DNA of 64,000 nt, taken from assembly GCA_024291935.2 (NCBI GenBank), contig CM044320.1:32084001-32148000 (forward strand), given 5' to 3'. Positions within the stretch are counted from its first letter, which is position 1; each line of letters opens with the position of its first letter. A model generated the notes under the pieces. The model was not told the origin of the DNA and made no database searches. It was given only the letters and a program-made list of their open reading frames with translations. The translations under genes were made by a program, and so were the position numbers. Shown piece after piece: positions 33,917 to 45,076 of this stretch. The stretch is from Okapia johnstoni. Taxonomy: Eukaryota > Chordata > Mammalia > Artiodactyla > Giraffidae.

Positions 33917-34908
33917 TGAGAAATCTGTATGCAGGTCAGGAAGCCACAGTTAGAACTGGATATGGAACAACAGACTGGTTCCAAATAGGAAAAGGAGTAC
34001 GTCAAGGCTGTATACTGTCACCCTGCTTATTTAACTTATATGCAGAGTATATCATGAGAAACACTGGGCTGGATGAAGCATAAGTGGAATCAAGATTGCC
34101 GGGAGAAATATCAATAACCTCAGATATGCAGATGACATCACCCTTATGGTAGAAAGCGAGGAAGAACTAAAGAGCATCTTGATGAAAGTGAAAGAGGAGA
34201 ATGAAAAAGCTGGCTTAAAGCTCAACATTCAGAAAACTAAGATCATGGCATCTGGTCCCATCACTTCATGGCAGATAGACGGGGAAACAGTGGAAACAGT
34301 GGCTGACTTTATTTTTTGGGCTCCAAAGTCACTGCAGATGGTGATTGCAGCCATGAAATTAAACGACGCTTACTCCTTGGAAGGAAAATTATGACCAACC
34401 TAGATAGCATATTAGAAAGCAGAGACATTACTTTGCCAACAAAGGTCCATCTAGTCAAGATTATGGTTTTTCCAGTAGTCATGTATGGGTGTGAGAGTTG
34501 GGCTGTAAAGAAAGCTGAGTGCCGAAGAATTGATGCTTTTGAACTGTGGTGTTGGAGAAGACTCTTGAGAGTCCCTTGGACTGCAAGGAGATCCAACCAG
34601 TCCATCCTAAAGGAGACCAGCCCTGGGTGTTCATTGGAAGGACTGATGTTGAAGTTCAAACTCCAATACTTTGGCCACCTGATGCAAAGAGCTGACTCAT
34701 TTGAAAAGACCCTGATGCTGGGAAAGATTGAGGGCAGGAGGAGAAGGGGACGACAGAGGATGAGATGGCTGGATGGCATCATCGACTCGATGGCCATGGG
34801 TTTGGGTGGACTCCAGGAGTTGGTGATGGACAGGGAGGCCTGGCATGCTGTGTTTCATTGGGTCGCAAAGAGTCAGACATGACTGAGCAACTGAAGTGAA
34901 CTGAACTG
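33917..34908 (+). mobile_element. BovB LINE, 5'-truncated
   Basis: Sense BovB of about 990 bp from the RT palm region ('gaggaaaaggagtacgtcaag' zone near 33987) to the tail ending 'ctgaagtgaactgaactg'. YADD is intact at about 34125. A stop at about 34081 and frame changes near 34316 disable it. The frame at 34316-34882 stays open for 188 codons and carries the C-terminal block. It appears to have landed in an old MIR. Confidence 0.94.
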
Positions 34909-34979
34909 GAAGTCCCACAGACAGTAAGTGTTAAAGATATCATTTAAATCCAGTCATTTTGGTGGTTCATTTTGCCTTT

Positions 34980-35105
34980 AGAGCAGCATGGTCCAAAAGA
35001 AGTTTCTATGGTGATCAAAATGTTCTATAACCTGTGCTTTCCAACACAGCAGCCACTAGTCACATGTGCTATTATTTTAATTTTAATTTAATAGGCACAG
35101 GTCCT
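34980..35105. mobile_element. probable old DNA-transposon relic
   Basis: 'agcatggtccaaaagaagtt', then 'aaaatgttctataacctgtg', then 'cagcagccactagtcacatg' match a common repeat with 'ctgtccaatag' style ends (compare 4931-5110). Family name uncertain. Confidence 0.4.
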
Positions 35106-35559
35106 GACCACCAGACTCTGATCCTTTACAGCGCAAGGTGATGAGGAAGTGAAAAAGAGGGACCTGTCTGAACAAAGACATCTGGGGTGATCTTCCATTA
35201 GAGATGTTGATAGTTAAATAGGCTGCTCTAGAAAATGCTTCAAGACCTGCAGGAATAAATGCTCTGAAGGTGGAATAATTAGTATGGACTTGAAATTTAA
35301 AGGGTGGTGCCTCCTGCCAGTACCCTCTCATCAAGACACTTTCATCTACTAACAGAAGGTACCAGTTACTTTCAGCCTCATTCCTTCTAACACTCAAGAG
35401 AAAGGATGGTGGACTTCAGAAGAGCCTGAATGGAATTTAAGTGCTGCCTTTTTATTTTGAGTACTGAATTTCCAGACAATCAAAGACAAATCAAAATATA
35501 AGTTTGAGAAGGAGAGAGAGAAGAAGGTTCTTGACATGGGAGTAATAATAATATTGACA
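35106..35559. other. no recognised feature
   Basis: The minus-strand frame 35083-35397 (104 codons) has no recognisable domain and overlaps the preceding repeat at one end. Confidence 0.45.
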
Positions 35560-35686
35560 ACAACAACAATAGCACTTATTGAACATTTTCTATAAGTCTA
35601 GCAGGGAGCTTTGATGCATTTTACACCTGACATCATCCTTACAACACAGTAAGGCTGGAACTACTTTTTCTCTTTCTCATAGAACT
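35560..35686 (-). mobile_element. MIR SINE, first part (split by L1)
   Basis: 'cttattgaacattttctata', then 'tgatgcattttacacctgac', then 'acaacacagtaaggctggaa' follow antisense MIR. The element stops at the L1 insertion and resumes at about 36479. Confidence 0.6.
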
Positions 35687-36478
35687 ATTTTTTTAAAAAA
35701 ATTTTATTGGAGTATATTTTATTTACAATGTTGTGTTATTATCAGGTATACAGCAAAATGAATCAGTTAAACATATACATATATCCCCTTTTTTTAAAGA
35801 TTTCTTTCCCATATAGGTCATTACAGAGTGTTGAGTAGAGTTCCCTGTACTCTACAGGAGGCCCTTGTATATATAGTAGTACATGTATGTCAATCCCAAT
35901 CTCCCAGTTTGTCCCTCCCCTCCCCTTTTGCCCCAGTAACTGTAGGCTTGTTTTCTACATCTGCAACTCTATTTCTGTTCTAAAAATAAGTTCATCTGTA
36001 CCATTTTTTTAGACCCTACATATAAGCCATATCATATGATATTTATCTTTATTTTCTGACTTACTTCACTCAGTATGACAGTCTCTAGGTCCATCCATGT
36101 TGCTGCAAATGGCATTATTTTGTCCTTTTTTACGCCTGAGTATTATTCCATTGTATATATGTACTACATCTCCTTTATCCATTCCTCTGACAGTCGACAT
36201 TTTATGTTGCGTCCATGTTCTAGTTATCATAAATAGTGCTGCAATGAACACTGGAGTGCCTGTACCTTTTTGAATTATCGCTTTCTCACAATATATGCCC
36301 AGGAGTAAGATTGCTGGATTGTATAGTAGCTCTATTTTTAGTTTTTTAAGGAACCTCCATAGTGTGTGCACCAATTTATATTCCCACCAACAATATAGGA
36401 AGGTTCTCTTTTCTCCGCAACCTCTGCAGCATTTATTATCTGTAGAAATTTTGATGATGGCCATTCTGACCAAGGTGG
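35687..36478 (-). mobile_element. L1 3' end, cetartiodactyl type
   Basis: Antisense L1: T/A tail at 35687, 'attggagtatattttattta', 'tctcccagtttgtccctcc' (about 35902), 'tccatccatgttgctgcaaa' (about 36091), and 'ttttgatgatggccattctg' near 36450. It is 3'-UTR and extreme ORF2 sequence only. It inserted into a MIR. Plus- and minus-strand open frames here (up to 182 codons at 36295-36843) are noncoding readings of L1 and its flank. Confidence 0.88.
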
Positions 36479-36625
36479 GACTTCATTTTGCAAATAGAAA
36501 TATTAACAGGGAGGTTATGAAGTTTGTCCAATGTCATATGTCATATAAGTTGCAGAATCAGGGTTTGAAGTCCTACTGTCTGGATCCAAAGCCTATGGTT
36601 TTTCCTCTAAATTACCTTCCTGCTA
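36479..36625 (-). mobile_element. MIR SINE, second part
   Basis: 'cttcattttgcaaatagaaa', then 'aacagggaggttatgaagtt', then 'gcagaatcagggtttgaagt' continue the antisense MIR that was interrupted at 35686. Confidence 0.6.
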
Positions 36626-36913
36626 ATACCTCCTCACAATTCAGGCCACATTGCCTCTCTGCTGCCTCAAGAGCAAATGCCGACATCTCAAGGTGTCTCC
36701 CCATCAGGGTTCATGATGCCCTGGGGCCTTTCCACCAGGCAGGGCAGCAGAAGTGGACCAATCTGTGGTGTTTGTTCAGGAGAATGCACAGGGTATGGGA
36801 CCTCCAGATACTCTGGGATAATGCAGTACGCCAGGGTCCCTGACCACCTTTTAATTCTCCTTTCGAAATCGCTGACATCACGCAGGCCTTATCTTTGAAC
36901 CACTTTTTAAAAG
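36626..36913. other. no recognised feature
   Basis: A slightly GC-richer patch; open frames overlap without recognisable domains. Confidence 0.4.
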
Positions 36914-36923
36914 TCCACAGTTG

Positions 36924-37091
36924 GGACTCCCTGGTGGTCCAGTGGCTAAGACTCGAGGCTCCTTATGCAGGGGGCCTGGGTTCGATCCCTTGTCAGGGAA
37001 CTAGATCCCACATGCCACAGCTAAAAATCCTGTGTCCCACAACTAAGCCTCAGTGCAGACAAGTAAACAAATAAATATTGTAAAAAACAAA
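36924..37091 (+). mobile_element. CHR-type SINE, short form
   Basis: Sense tRNA-derived head 'gggactccctggtggtccag', then 'gggttcgatcccttgtcagg', then 'acatgccacagctaaaaatc' and an A-rich tail. Perfect 10-bp duplication 'tccacagttg' at 36914-36923 and 37092-37101. Confidence 0.92.
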
Positions 37092-37245
37092 TCCACAGTT
37101 GTTAAACAGCAGAAAAGAAGATTGAGGTGAGACTGACTAGAGGGGGAAAATCATTTTCTCTTGAGGATGGTGATCAGCTGTTTTCTGTTTAACATGACTA
37201 AACAGAGGCAATGAATGTGAAGGTTCTCATGCAGTGTCAAGGGTA

Positions 37246-37388
37246 AACATGAGAAACACTTTCCTGACAGTGAAGACAGGTTGTCAGTGATTTAACATGA
37301 GAAACACTTTCCTGACAGTTAAGACAGGTTGTCAGTGATTTAACATGAGAAACACTTTCCTGACAGTGAAGACAGGTTGTCAGTGATT
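37246..37388. repeat. 48-bp minisatellite, three copies
   Basis: Three head-to-tail copies of a 48-bp unit starting 'aacatgagaaacactttcct' (at 37246, 37294, 37342). The copies are almost identical: the second has 'gttaag' where the others have 'gtgaag', and the third loses its last base. The unit is a multiple of three, so on the minus strand it gives three 16-residue repeats containing CLHCQESVSH inside a 135-codon open frame (37237-37644). I see no evidence that the frame is expressed. Confidence 0.93.
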
Positions 37389-37902
37389 CCTGAGCATAAC
37401 TGTCATTTTGGAATCTCTTCCTCTTGAGAGAAAATAATAGTAAACACAGAAACCAGTAAAATATTTGAGAGATAATGTGAACTATCAAGAGGCTACACTT
37501 AGGTTCTAGAACCTCGGCATGTGTAGGAATTTTCCTCCTTTCCTTTAAGATGTAGAATGACTGCATCTGGAACACTTTGAAAAGTGTCTGGATTGATATC
37601 TTAGGTAATTTCAGATGGTAAGGAATGGACCCATAACTTCTCAAGATAGCTGTGCCTCCAAGAAGAACCGACTCTTGTGATTAGTTCGGACTGAAAAAAT
37701 TAAGGCATGAAAACAGGCCTCTCTTTTCCATGTCTTCATTTTTCAGTGTTTCCTGAGACTTCCGTTAGGGCTTATGGGTAGGAAGGAAACATTTAATTTA
37801 ACCAAAGAAGTATTGAAATCTTATAGGAACAGAAGAAAAAGACAAAAACCCTGAAAAATATGAATGATTAAATATAAATTTTTGTAGACTATTTTTCTGA
37901 GC

Positions 37903-37962
37903 TTGTGTGTGTGTGTGTGTGTGTGCGCGCCTGTGTGTGTGTGTCAGAGAGAGAAAGAGAAC
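37903..37962. repeat. (TG)n microsatellite, compound
   Basis: TG run at 37904-37925, interrupted by 'cgcgcc', then TG again to 37944, followed by a 'cagagagagaaagaga' purine tract. Alternating purine-pyrimidine tracts can adopt Z-DNA (general knowledge) and are usually length-polymorphic. Confidence 0.93.
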
Positions 37963-38886
37963 TTTTTCTTAAATGTATATTATTCTGGCCTAATAGTTTG
38001 ATTTGAGATATACTCCACTACAGTTCTGCAGTGGGCAGACAAAACACACACCTGACAGACACAGGAGATGGCAAAAGGTTGTCTTGCTTAAGTACCTGAT
38101 AAGAGGAAGGACAGGACAGCTAGTTCCAAAGTCCCCACAGAACTAAGTTTTTATCTCCCAGTTTGTGTGCCCACTTTGAATTTATATATCAATTTCTTTA
38201 ATATCATATGTCAATTCATCTTTTTCTTAAAACATTTCAAGGCACTAAGATAATTTTTTTTTAGATTTCAGCCCACAAAGTAATTCAAGTGTTTGTTTTC
38301 GTCCACATGAAAAGCACTGTACTAAAGGTACACTTCACTCTAGTTACGGCCGAAAAATATTAACCCTGGGGAAGCCATTTAACACCTTTTCATCTCTGTA
38401 TTCAGTTGGCCAAGAGAGGACTACGTCATGGCTCTCAAATGGTTGCAGGGCCAAGGAAATAACGTAAATAAATGAAGCCAAGATGCTTCATTTGCATATT
38501 GACCAAAAGGCACATTCTTCTCTTACACAAAGGAACCTGTTCTTTTTTTAAAAAAAACACAGTGCCCCCTCAGATTATATCCTATTTTCCTATGACAGAA
38601 ATATCTGTCTTCTTAACTCCACAACAAGCAAACAATAATACAAACACAATGATCACGGTCAACAGACTGTTGTCTGCAATATTCGCAGCCCGTCAGAGAC
38701 TGCTGGAATTCAGCCCCCTCTACAGCAGCATCTACCGCCCACTGTGGCTGGTGGCTTCTGTGCAGGAATGCAGGCCCAGTGATGCCTAATATTCCCGATT
38801 TTTCAAGAGAAGCCTAACATCTAGATTTTTTATTTTAAACACACTCAAAAATTTTGGTGACCAATTCAAAAAATTACAAGAGATTC
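37963..38886. other. no recognised feature
   Basis: A faint MIR-like piece may lie at 38355-38420 ('gggaagccatttaacacct'). The plus frame 38472-38789 (105 codons) has no recognisable domain. Confidence 0.4.
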
Positions 38887-38887
38887 A

Positions 38888-39105
38888 GGACTTCCCTGTG
38901 GTCCAGTGGTTAAGAATCTGCCTTCCAGTGCAGCAGAGTGGGGTTTGATCCCTGGTTGGGGAACTAAAACCCCACATGCCACAGGGCAACAAAGCCTGTG
39001 CACCGTGACAAGAGAAAGTCTGTGTGTCCCAACGAAGACTCAGGACAGTCAAACATACAAATAAATACATAAATAAAACAGAGACACTATTATTTTAAAA
39101 AAAAA
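38888..39105 (+). mobile_element. CHR-type SINE
   Basis: Sense head 'ggacttccctgtggtccagt', then 'gtttgatccctggttgggga', 'cccacatgccacagggcaac' and an A-rich tail ('aaataaatacataaataaaa') ending near 39105. Confidence 0.88.
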
Positions 39106-39508
39106 ACAAACTATAAGAATTCAACTAGAGTCATCACTTTGGAGAAAAAACAACACACAGTCAGGACCATCTGTGGCCTGGAGGCTGTCAGTTTAATACT
39201 TTCAGACAAGTTGATTTCTAAGGTTTTCTCCCTACTCAAATAGTTTTGTGATTTTCATTGGGAGATCCTGAAGTTTGGATCACAGTGGCATGAATCCAAT
39301 TAAAATCATAGCTACAGCTGCCAGAGAGAGTCTCAACGTTACCTGCATCCTGAAAAAAAGAATTGCCTAAGAGAAGCCATTCATTACATTTAATAAAGTA
39401 CCTGGTAACAAGAGAGCTCAGAGGCAGTTCATTAAATTGTAATAGGAAATATGTATGTGTAGGTACTAGTTATCATTCTCTTGAGACCTATGGAATAATA
39501 GACCATTG
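39106..39508. other. no recognised feature
   Basis: Nothing recognised. Confidence 0.45.
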
Positions 39509-39517
39509 ATATTTGAT

Positions 39518-39743
39518 AGCATTGGGCTCCCCAGATGGCTCAGTGGTCATGAATACACCTGTCAATGAAGGAGACGCAGGTTCGATCCCTGGATCAGGAA
39601 GATCCCCTGGAGAAGGAAATGGCAACCTCCTCCAGTATTCTTGCCTGGAGAAGTCCATGGACAGAGAATCCTGGTGGGCTACAGTCCATGGGGTCGCAAA
39701 GAGTCAGACATGACTGAGTGATTGAGTACACAACTGAGCACAC
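39518..39743 (+). mobile_element. Bov-tA SINE
   Basis: From 'gggctccccagatggctcag' to 'gacatgactgagtgattgag'. The 9-bp duplication 'atatttgat' is at 39509-39517 and 39744-39752. Confidence 0.9.
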
Positions 39744-39992
39744 ATATTTGATGTAATTAATACTGACTGCAAGTTATATAAGTTTCTGAAATGGAAATAT
39801 CAATTTGGTATAGTATTGAACAAATTTTTACATCACCAGCACCCACAAAATCCAATGTCAGAGAGAAAGCACAAATTAGGTCCTTGAGTGCACTCCCTGG
39901 GCCATATTGGTACCTCACTGAACCCATTACTAGTCCCAATGGTCCCGAAGACACATGGTTTCCATTGTGATACATGCATCCACTGTGTCAGC

Positions 39993-40331
39993 CTCAGTCA
40001 GTTCAGTCACTCAATCGTGTCCGACTCTTTGCGACCCCATGAGTCACAGCATGCCAGGCCTCCCTGTCCATCACCAACTCCCGGAGTTTACCCAAACCCA
40101 TGTCCATCGAGTCAGTGATGCCATCTAGCCATCTCATCCTCTGTCGTCCCCGTCTTCTCCTGCCCCCAATCCATCCTAGAATTAGGGTCTTTTCCAATGA
40201 GTCAACTCTCCGCATAAGGTGGCCAAAGTATTGGAGTTTCAGCTTCAACATCAGTCCTTCCAATGAACACCCAGGACTGATCTCCTTTAGGATGAACTGG
40301 TTGGATCTCCTTGCAGTCCAAGGGACTCTCA
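39993..40331 (-). mobile_element. BovB LINE, 5'-truncated
   Basis: Antisense BovB with only the last 340 bp: tail 'cagttcagtcactcaatcg', then 'ttgcgaccccatgagtcaca', then 'gttggatctccttgcagtcc'. The 9-bp duplication 'tgtgtcagc' at 39984-39992 and 40332-40340 shows that it inserted in this truncated state. Confidence 0.94.
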
Positions 40332-40344
40332 TGTGTCAGCTTAA

Positions 40345-40560
40345 GGGATCTCAAAGTAAGTAGTGGTATCTAAGAATAGTAGTTTCAGAGAACATGGACT
40401 GACTTCTTGGCATGCCATGTATTTGTTGTGTATGCTTGGACAAAATGCTTTAAGTCTCTGGACTCATTTTTCCATCTGCAAATAGGGGTTTTTGTAAGGG
40501 TTAATCAAAACATTATTTACAAAAGGCTGACATAAGGTAGATATACTCATTGAAGTGAAA
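40345..40560 (+). mobile_element. MIR SINE
   Basis: 'tgtgtatgcttggacaaaat', then 'tctggactcatttttccatc', then 'gtaagggttaatcaaaacat' follow sense MIR order. Diverged. Confidence 0.6.
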
Positions 40561-40656
40561 GAGTGTGAGCAACCAATTGGTTTTACTGAGCAGATCCCAG
40601 AATATCTAGGACAGGGTTTCTCATGAGAATATCCTAACACACTGGGGAGTTGCACC

Positions 40657-40924
40657 TGCTGCTAAGTCGCTTCAGTCGTGTCCGACTCTGTGCGACCCCA
40701 TAGATGGCAGCCCATCAGGCTCCACTGTCCCTGGGATTCTCCAGGCAAGAACACTGGAGTAGGTTGCCATTTCCTTCTCCAATGCATGAAAGTGAAAAGT
40801 GAAAGTGAAGTCACTCAGTCGCGTCTGACTCTTAGTGACCCCATGGGCTGCAGCCTACAAGGCTCCTCTGTCCATGGGATTTTCCAGGCAAGAGTACTGA
40901 AGTGGGTCGCCAGTGCCTTCTCCA
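40657..40924 (-). mobile_element. BOV-A2 SINE, full length
   Basis: A dimeric BOV-A2 in antisense: its 3' tail 'tgctgctaagtcgcttcag' comes first, then two related modules joined at 'ttctccaatgcatgaaagtg', ending 'gccagtgccttctcca'. A perfect 12-bp duplication 'gggagttgcacc' is at 40645-40656 and 40925-40936. BOV-A2 derives from BovB-type sequence and is mobilised in trans (family knowledge). Confidence 0.95.
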
Positions 40925-40936
40925 GGGAGTTGCACC

Positions 40937-42531
40937 AGTGGTGGAAAAAGACAGGAGTTAGAGCGTGGATGTTGGAAATAACATGTAGCCCAAAGCTTAT
41001 CTTATTTCTATAGCAGCGGACTCACCCTGGGGGTGTTAGACATAGGAACATATACTCTAATAATAAAAGACACTGAGAAAATTACAAGGATACTTTTCAC
41101 ATTTTAACAAAAAAACTCCTTTATTATTTGAACAGTTTGTTGTATTTAGATCATTATTAGAGTTCAACTAAAAAATGGCCCACTTTATCACATTATCAGA
41201 TCAGAAATTCAAGCAAAATTGATCAAGCTAAGGAGCAGGGCTGGAAACTCATGCTATCCAAGCTCAGAATGTGCCAAGAATTCAATTTGGTTTATGAAAC
41301 TATCAGAGACTGTCTCTGTCGCAGCTGCCTTGACCTCATGAGACACTCATCACCCATAAGGCCATGAAATTACCCCAGGTGGCCAGCTTCTAGGCTACCA
41401 CAACCCTTTAAATCGTAGGTAAAACAAAACACAAGAACATTCATCAAGAGTAGAATTGAAGGCTCAGAGAAAACTTTTGGTTGATGGATGCCTGTGATTT
41501 TTTTTTTTTTTTTTTTGGAAGCAGGAGGAGAGTGGGTCCTTTCAAAATAAGCAGTAAATTAAAACTTCTGATATTCCAACTTAGTATTAATATCTGGGAC
41601 TTTAGATAGGTTCCCTCCCAGTACTGATTTTTTATTCTTCTAGGACTTGCATCTAACCTGTGGCCCAGTTTGCAATCTCTTCTACCTAAAAGATAGTGCA
41701 CAGTTTGCCTGAGATATAGAATAACAGCTGTGTTTTTTCTGGCAGTTCAAACACTTTGAATATAGGTCTTGGCAGCTGAAGTGCTAGCCTGAAAACTCTG
41801 CACTGAAGTTCTTTGAGAATTTATCAATTTGTGTTTAGGGACTTTTCAAATGCAAAAATGAAGTTCTTTATGTTTTCACAGGCAGCTCCAAATTCCAAAT
41901 TGTGTCAAGGGTAAAATGTTTCTGTGTTTGAAAGGCCAAGACAGACTTACGTAACCCAGAAGAGGACAATATAATGCTACCCCAGAAACAAATTATAGAG
42001 CTTTAAAAATGTGCTATTCCATAACTTGATGCAATAGGAAGTGGTTCTTTCTCACCCCTTAAGGGAACTGAATTTGGTTTTCATAATAAACCCATAAGGC
42101 CTAGAGAATTAGAAATTCAAATCATTTTCATAAATAAAGAAGGTTTTGTTTTATATTTTCCATATTTGGGAAGCCATCTCTCTGAGGAGTTTTGCCAGTG
42201 GCATGCTCTATGGGTTTTTCCAAGTTGCCACTGGTAATTGTGATCTTTGTATTTTTCTCTTCTTTTTTTTTAAACAGTTGGGACTTCAGAGTCTTCATTT
42301 GGCTGCCACATAGGTTTGCAGAATTCCTTAGCAAGATATTTTTCCAGACCAGTTTCTTCTTACTAGTCCATCTTTTACTCATGGTTTAAGTTATGGAATG
42401 AGAGGTAGAGTAACTACTTGACAGTACAGGATATGTACAGAAAGGTGTCGGGTACATTATAATTGTTAAGAAGTATGCGGAAGGTTTTCTGTTCTACTAA
42501 AGGTTTATGTACTGGAGTTTATATGCAAGGA
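40937..42531. other. long stretch without a recognised feature
   Basis: About 1.6 kb of mostly unique sequence. It has a T19 run at 41498-41516. Minus frames 41444-41701 and 42128-42382 have no recognisable domains. Confidence 0.45.
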
Positions 42532-42540
42532 AGAGTTTCT

Positions 42541-42649
42541 GTTGTTGTTCAGTCTCTCAGTCAGGGCTGACTCTTTGCGACCCCATGGACTGTAGCACAC
42601 CAGGCTTCCCTGTCTTTCACCATCTCCCGGAGCTTCTACAAAGCTTTGT
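42541..42649 (-). mobile_element. BovB LINE, severely 5'-truncated
   Basis: Only about 109 bp of the BovB 3' end: 'tgttgttcagtctctcagtc', then 'ctctttgcgaccccatggac', then 'ttcaccatctcccggagctt'. The 9-bp duplication 'agagtttct' is at 42532-42540 and 42650-42658. It is the shortest BovB insertion here with intact ends. Confidence 0.85.
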
Positions 42650-42658
42650 AGAGTTTCT

Positions 42659-44045
42659 ACAAAGACAGTAGGCTGGCTAAACCAGCAACACCAAGGACAC
42701 CAACACCAAGTCCTTGACTGGTTTGGAACTGAGGGACTCAAGAGGTAAATTTGACATAAAGAATTGAGGAGAGATGAAAAGGGGGATGGCACGCATCACA
42801 CACCCCTGGCCTGGTGGCCTGTAACTCCAAAGCCCATGGTTTTTCCAAAACATTGTGCTGCATTCTGTCTGTGACTATTTCCATTTGGGAACCCAGCAAC
42901 TATGATTTCCAACCCTAAATATACAGAATGGAATATTTGCAAGCTGTGAGCTTGGTGAGTGGTGAGTGAAAAAGCACTATTCATCTTTAAAAGAATTTGA
43001 TAAGACAACTATTCTTGGAGTTTGTATGCCAAGATTTTTTTGAAAGCTAATGTTTGTAACAGAAACTCTGGTACACACCCTAAACCACCACAGAAAAAGC
43101 ACAGGATGTTATAAGAAAGAATTTAAGAAGAAAATAATAACGCACTGGCACTCAAAGTCTTCCAGAAGTTTCTTTCACCCATAGCAAGATAAAACAGCAA
43201 AAATAAGTAACCAAATACTTTGTTTTAAGGGTGGGACAAACTATTTAAAAAAAAAAAGCATATAAAAGCCAATCCAAACCTTTAATCAAGTTGATATATG
43301 TTGTGAGTTTCTTGCTTTGTAGTAAGCACAGGTAGACAAAATGCTCTCCACAGAGCCTGAAAATGGAAGATCATGTGGTCACTGTATTTCCCTTTCAAAG
43401 GGCAAAACACTGTTCTACTACTCCTTACAAAAACTTAACGTCTGATAGAATAGATTAATAGGTATAATCTTAGAAAGGTAAATGCACTGAACAAACCAAC
43501 GGTATTAACATAGCATCTCCCAAAATGATCATGCATTTCTATCCCACTTGCTGTCTTATTTTTTTTTTTTTTTTTTTTTTTTTTTGCCTAATACGGCCAT
43601 AGAAGCCATCTACGTTTCTTCCTTGCAAGTGTTTTACTTACAGACCATATTTTTATCATTTTGCAATTTTCCGAAGTTCTTTCTCAATTTGGTTTTCTCA
43701 GCAAAGGAGAAAAGCCAAGAAATCAGTAATATATAGAATTTTATTATCTTCAAGGATTTAGTGTTTTGGAGTGAATAGTTTAGTCAATTTCTATGCTGGA
43801 AAGTTCAGCATAATTCATGTAAGTCTATAATATCTGAAAAGCACAAATTTCAGAAGGCCTATTTTGTTTTTATTTTCACTCAATTTTTTATTTCACCATA
43901 TATTTTTTTTCTCACCCAACATCAGCAAAAGCTAGGCACTTAATCTGATTTATAACTAAGAATCTTTGCTCTTGTCAAATCTGTGAGGATCGAGCACAGG
44001 AGACAGATAAGCAAGAAATTAAAGATTGCTAAACTTTAACACCTG
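42659..44045. other. long stretch without a recognised feature
   Basis: A pure T27 run at 43559-43585, possibly the antisense A-tail of an unrecognised insertion, though no duplication is evident. Nothing else recognised. Confidence 0.45.
43559..43585. repeat. T27 homopolymer
   Basis: Twenty-seven uninterrupted T bases; the longest homopolymer in the window. Confidence 0.95.
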
Positions 44046-44150
44046 ACATGGCCACTGGTAGTAAAGAATCACCTGCAGTGCAGGAGTTCAATCCCTGGAT
44101 TGGGAAGATCCCCTGGAGCAGGAAATGGCAACCAACTCACTCTAGTATAG
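44046..44150 (+). mobile_element. Bov-tA SINE fragment
   Basis: Head and mid portion only: 'actggtagtaaagaatcacc', 'gttcaatccctggattggga', 'ccctggagcaggaaatggc'. It lacks the BovB-like end and has small deletions in the head. Confidence 0.85.
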
Positions 44151-44299
44151 TTAGTTTAGATGGGACAAGGGAAAGCTTGTAAGAGGTAAATACCACGAAC
44201 ACATCCCTTGTGAATACTTGTCAGTACTTAAAATTGTTATTCATTTATTTATTTCCACGTTTACTGACTGTGTACTGCCAATAGTATGTAAGTTTCTAC

Positions 44300-44372
44300 T
44301 GTATTTATAGAGCCTACACAAGGCCTGAAACGCAATAAATATTTGCTGACTAAATGACTAACTAGTAAGAAA
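44300..44372 (+). mobile_element. L2-like 3'-end fragment
   Basis: 'tatttatagagcctacacaa' then 'gcaataaatatttgctgact' then 'aaatgactaactag' resembles an L2 3' end. Confidence 0.45.
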
Positions 44373-44570
44373 TAATGCTGAAGAGGTTGATAACAGTCTT
44401 CTAAGTTACGCTGAGATGATCAGACTTCATTTTCCGAACAGTAGAAAGTATGGAACAGTTTCCAGCGAGAGAATAGCATGATCTGATGTGCAGTATCACT
44501 CTAACTTCACAGAGAAAATGAATTGGGCAGAAGAGGGAAAGGTAATGAGCTTCACTGAGGGACCTATAGC

Positions 44571-45076
44571 CAGTTCAGTTCAGTTCAGTCACTCAGTCGT
44601 GTCTGACTCTTTGCAACCCCATGGACTGCAGCACGCCAGGCCTCCCTGTCCATCACCAACTCCCGGAGTTTACCCAAACTCATATACATCGAGTCGGTGA
44701 TGCCATCCAGCCATCTCATCCTCTGTCATCCCCTTCTCCTCCTGCCCCCAATCCCTCCCAGCATCAGGGTCTTTTCAAATGAGTCAGCTCTTCTCATCAG
44801 ATGGCCAAAGTATTGGAGTTTCAGCTTCAACATCAGTCCTTCCAATGAACACTCAGGACTGATCTCCTTTAGGATAGACTGGTTTGATCTTCTTGCAGTC
44901 CAAGGGACTCTCAAGAGTCTTCTCCAACACCACACTTCAAAAGCATCAATTCTTCTGCACTCAGCTTTCTTTCCAGTCCAACTCTCATATCCATACATGA
45001 CTACTGGAAAAACCATAGCCTTGACTAGACAGACCTTTGTTGGCAAAGTAACATGTCTGCTTTTTAATATGCTGTA
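44571..45076 (-). mobile_element. BovB LINE, 5'-truncated
   Basis: Antisense copy of the last ~500 bp, beginning with 'cagttcagttcagttcagtc' (tail) and ending in 'gctttttaatatgctgtatg'. On the minus strand 44726-45046 remains open for 106 codons with 'YGYESWTGKKAECRRIDAF'. Compared with other copies, the tail looks young. No clear duplication. Confidence 0.94.

Noticed and set aside
34316..34882. 188-codon plus-strand open frame as a host gene
   Set aside because: It is the BovB C-terminal region (blocks such as YGCESW and [13 protein letters not shown]), truncated and frame-shifted; many sibling frames repeat it.
36295..36843. 182-codon plus-strand open frame
   Set aside because: It is antisense to an L1 3' end for its first third, then crosses a MIR and unrelated sequence; no domain or splice context.
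37246..37388. CRISPR-like array
   Set aside because: The three units are contiguous 48-bp tandem copies with no spacers, in a mammalian genome.
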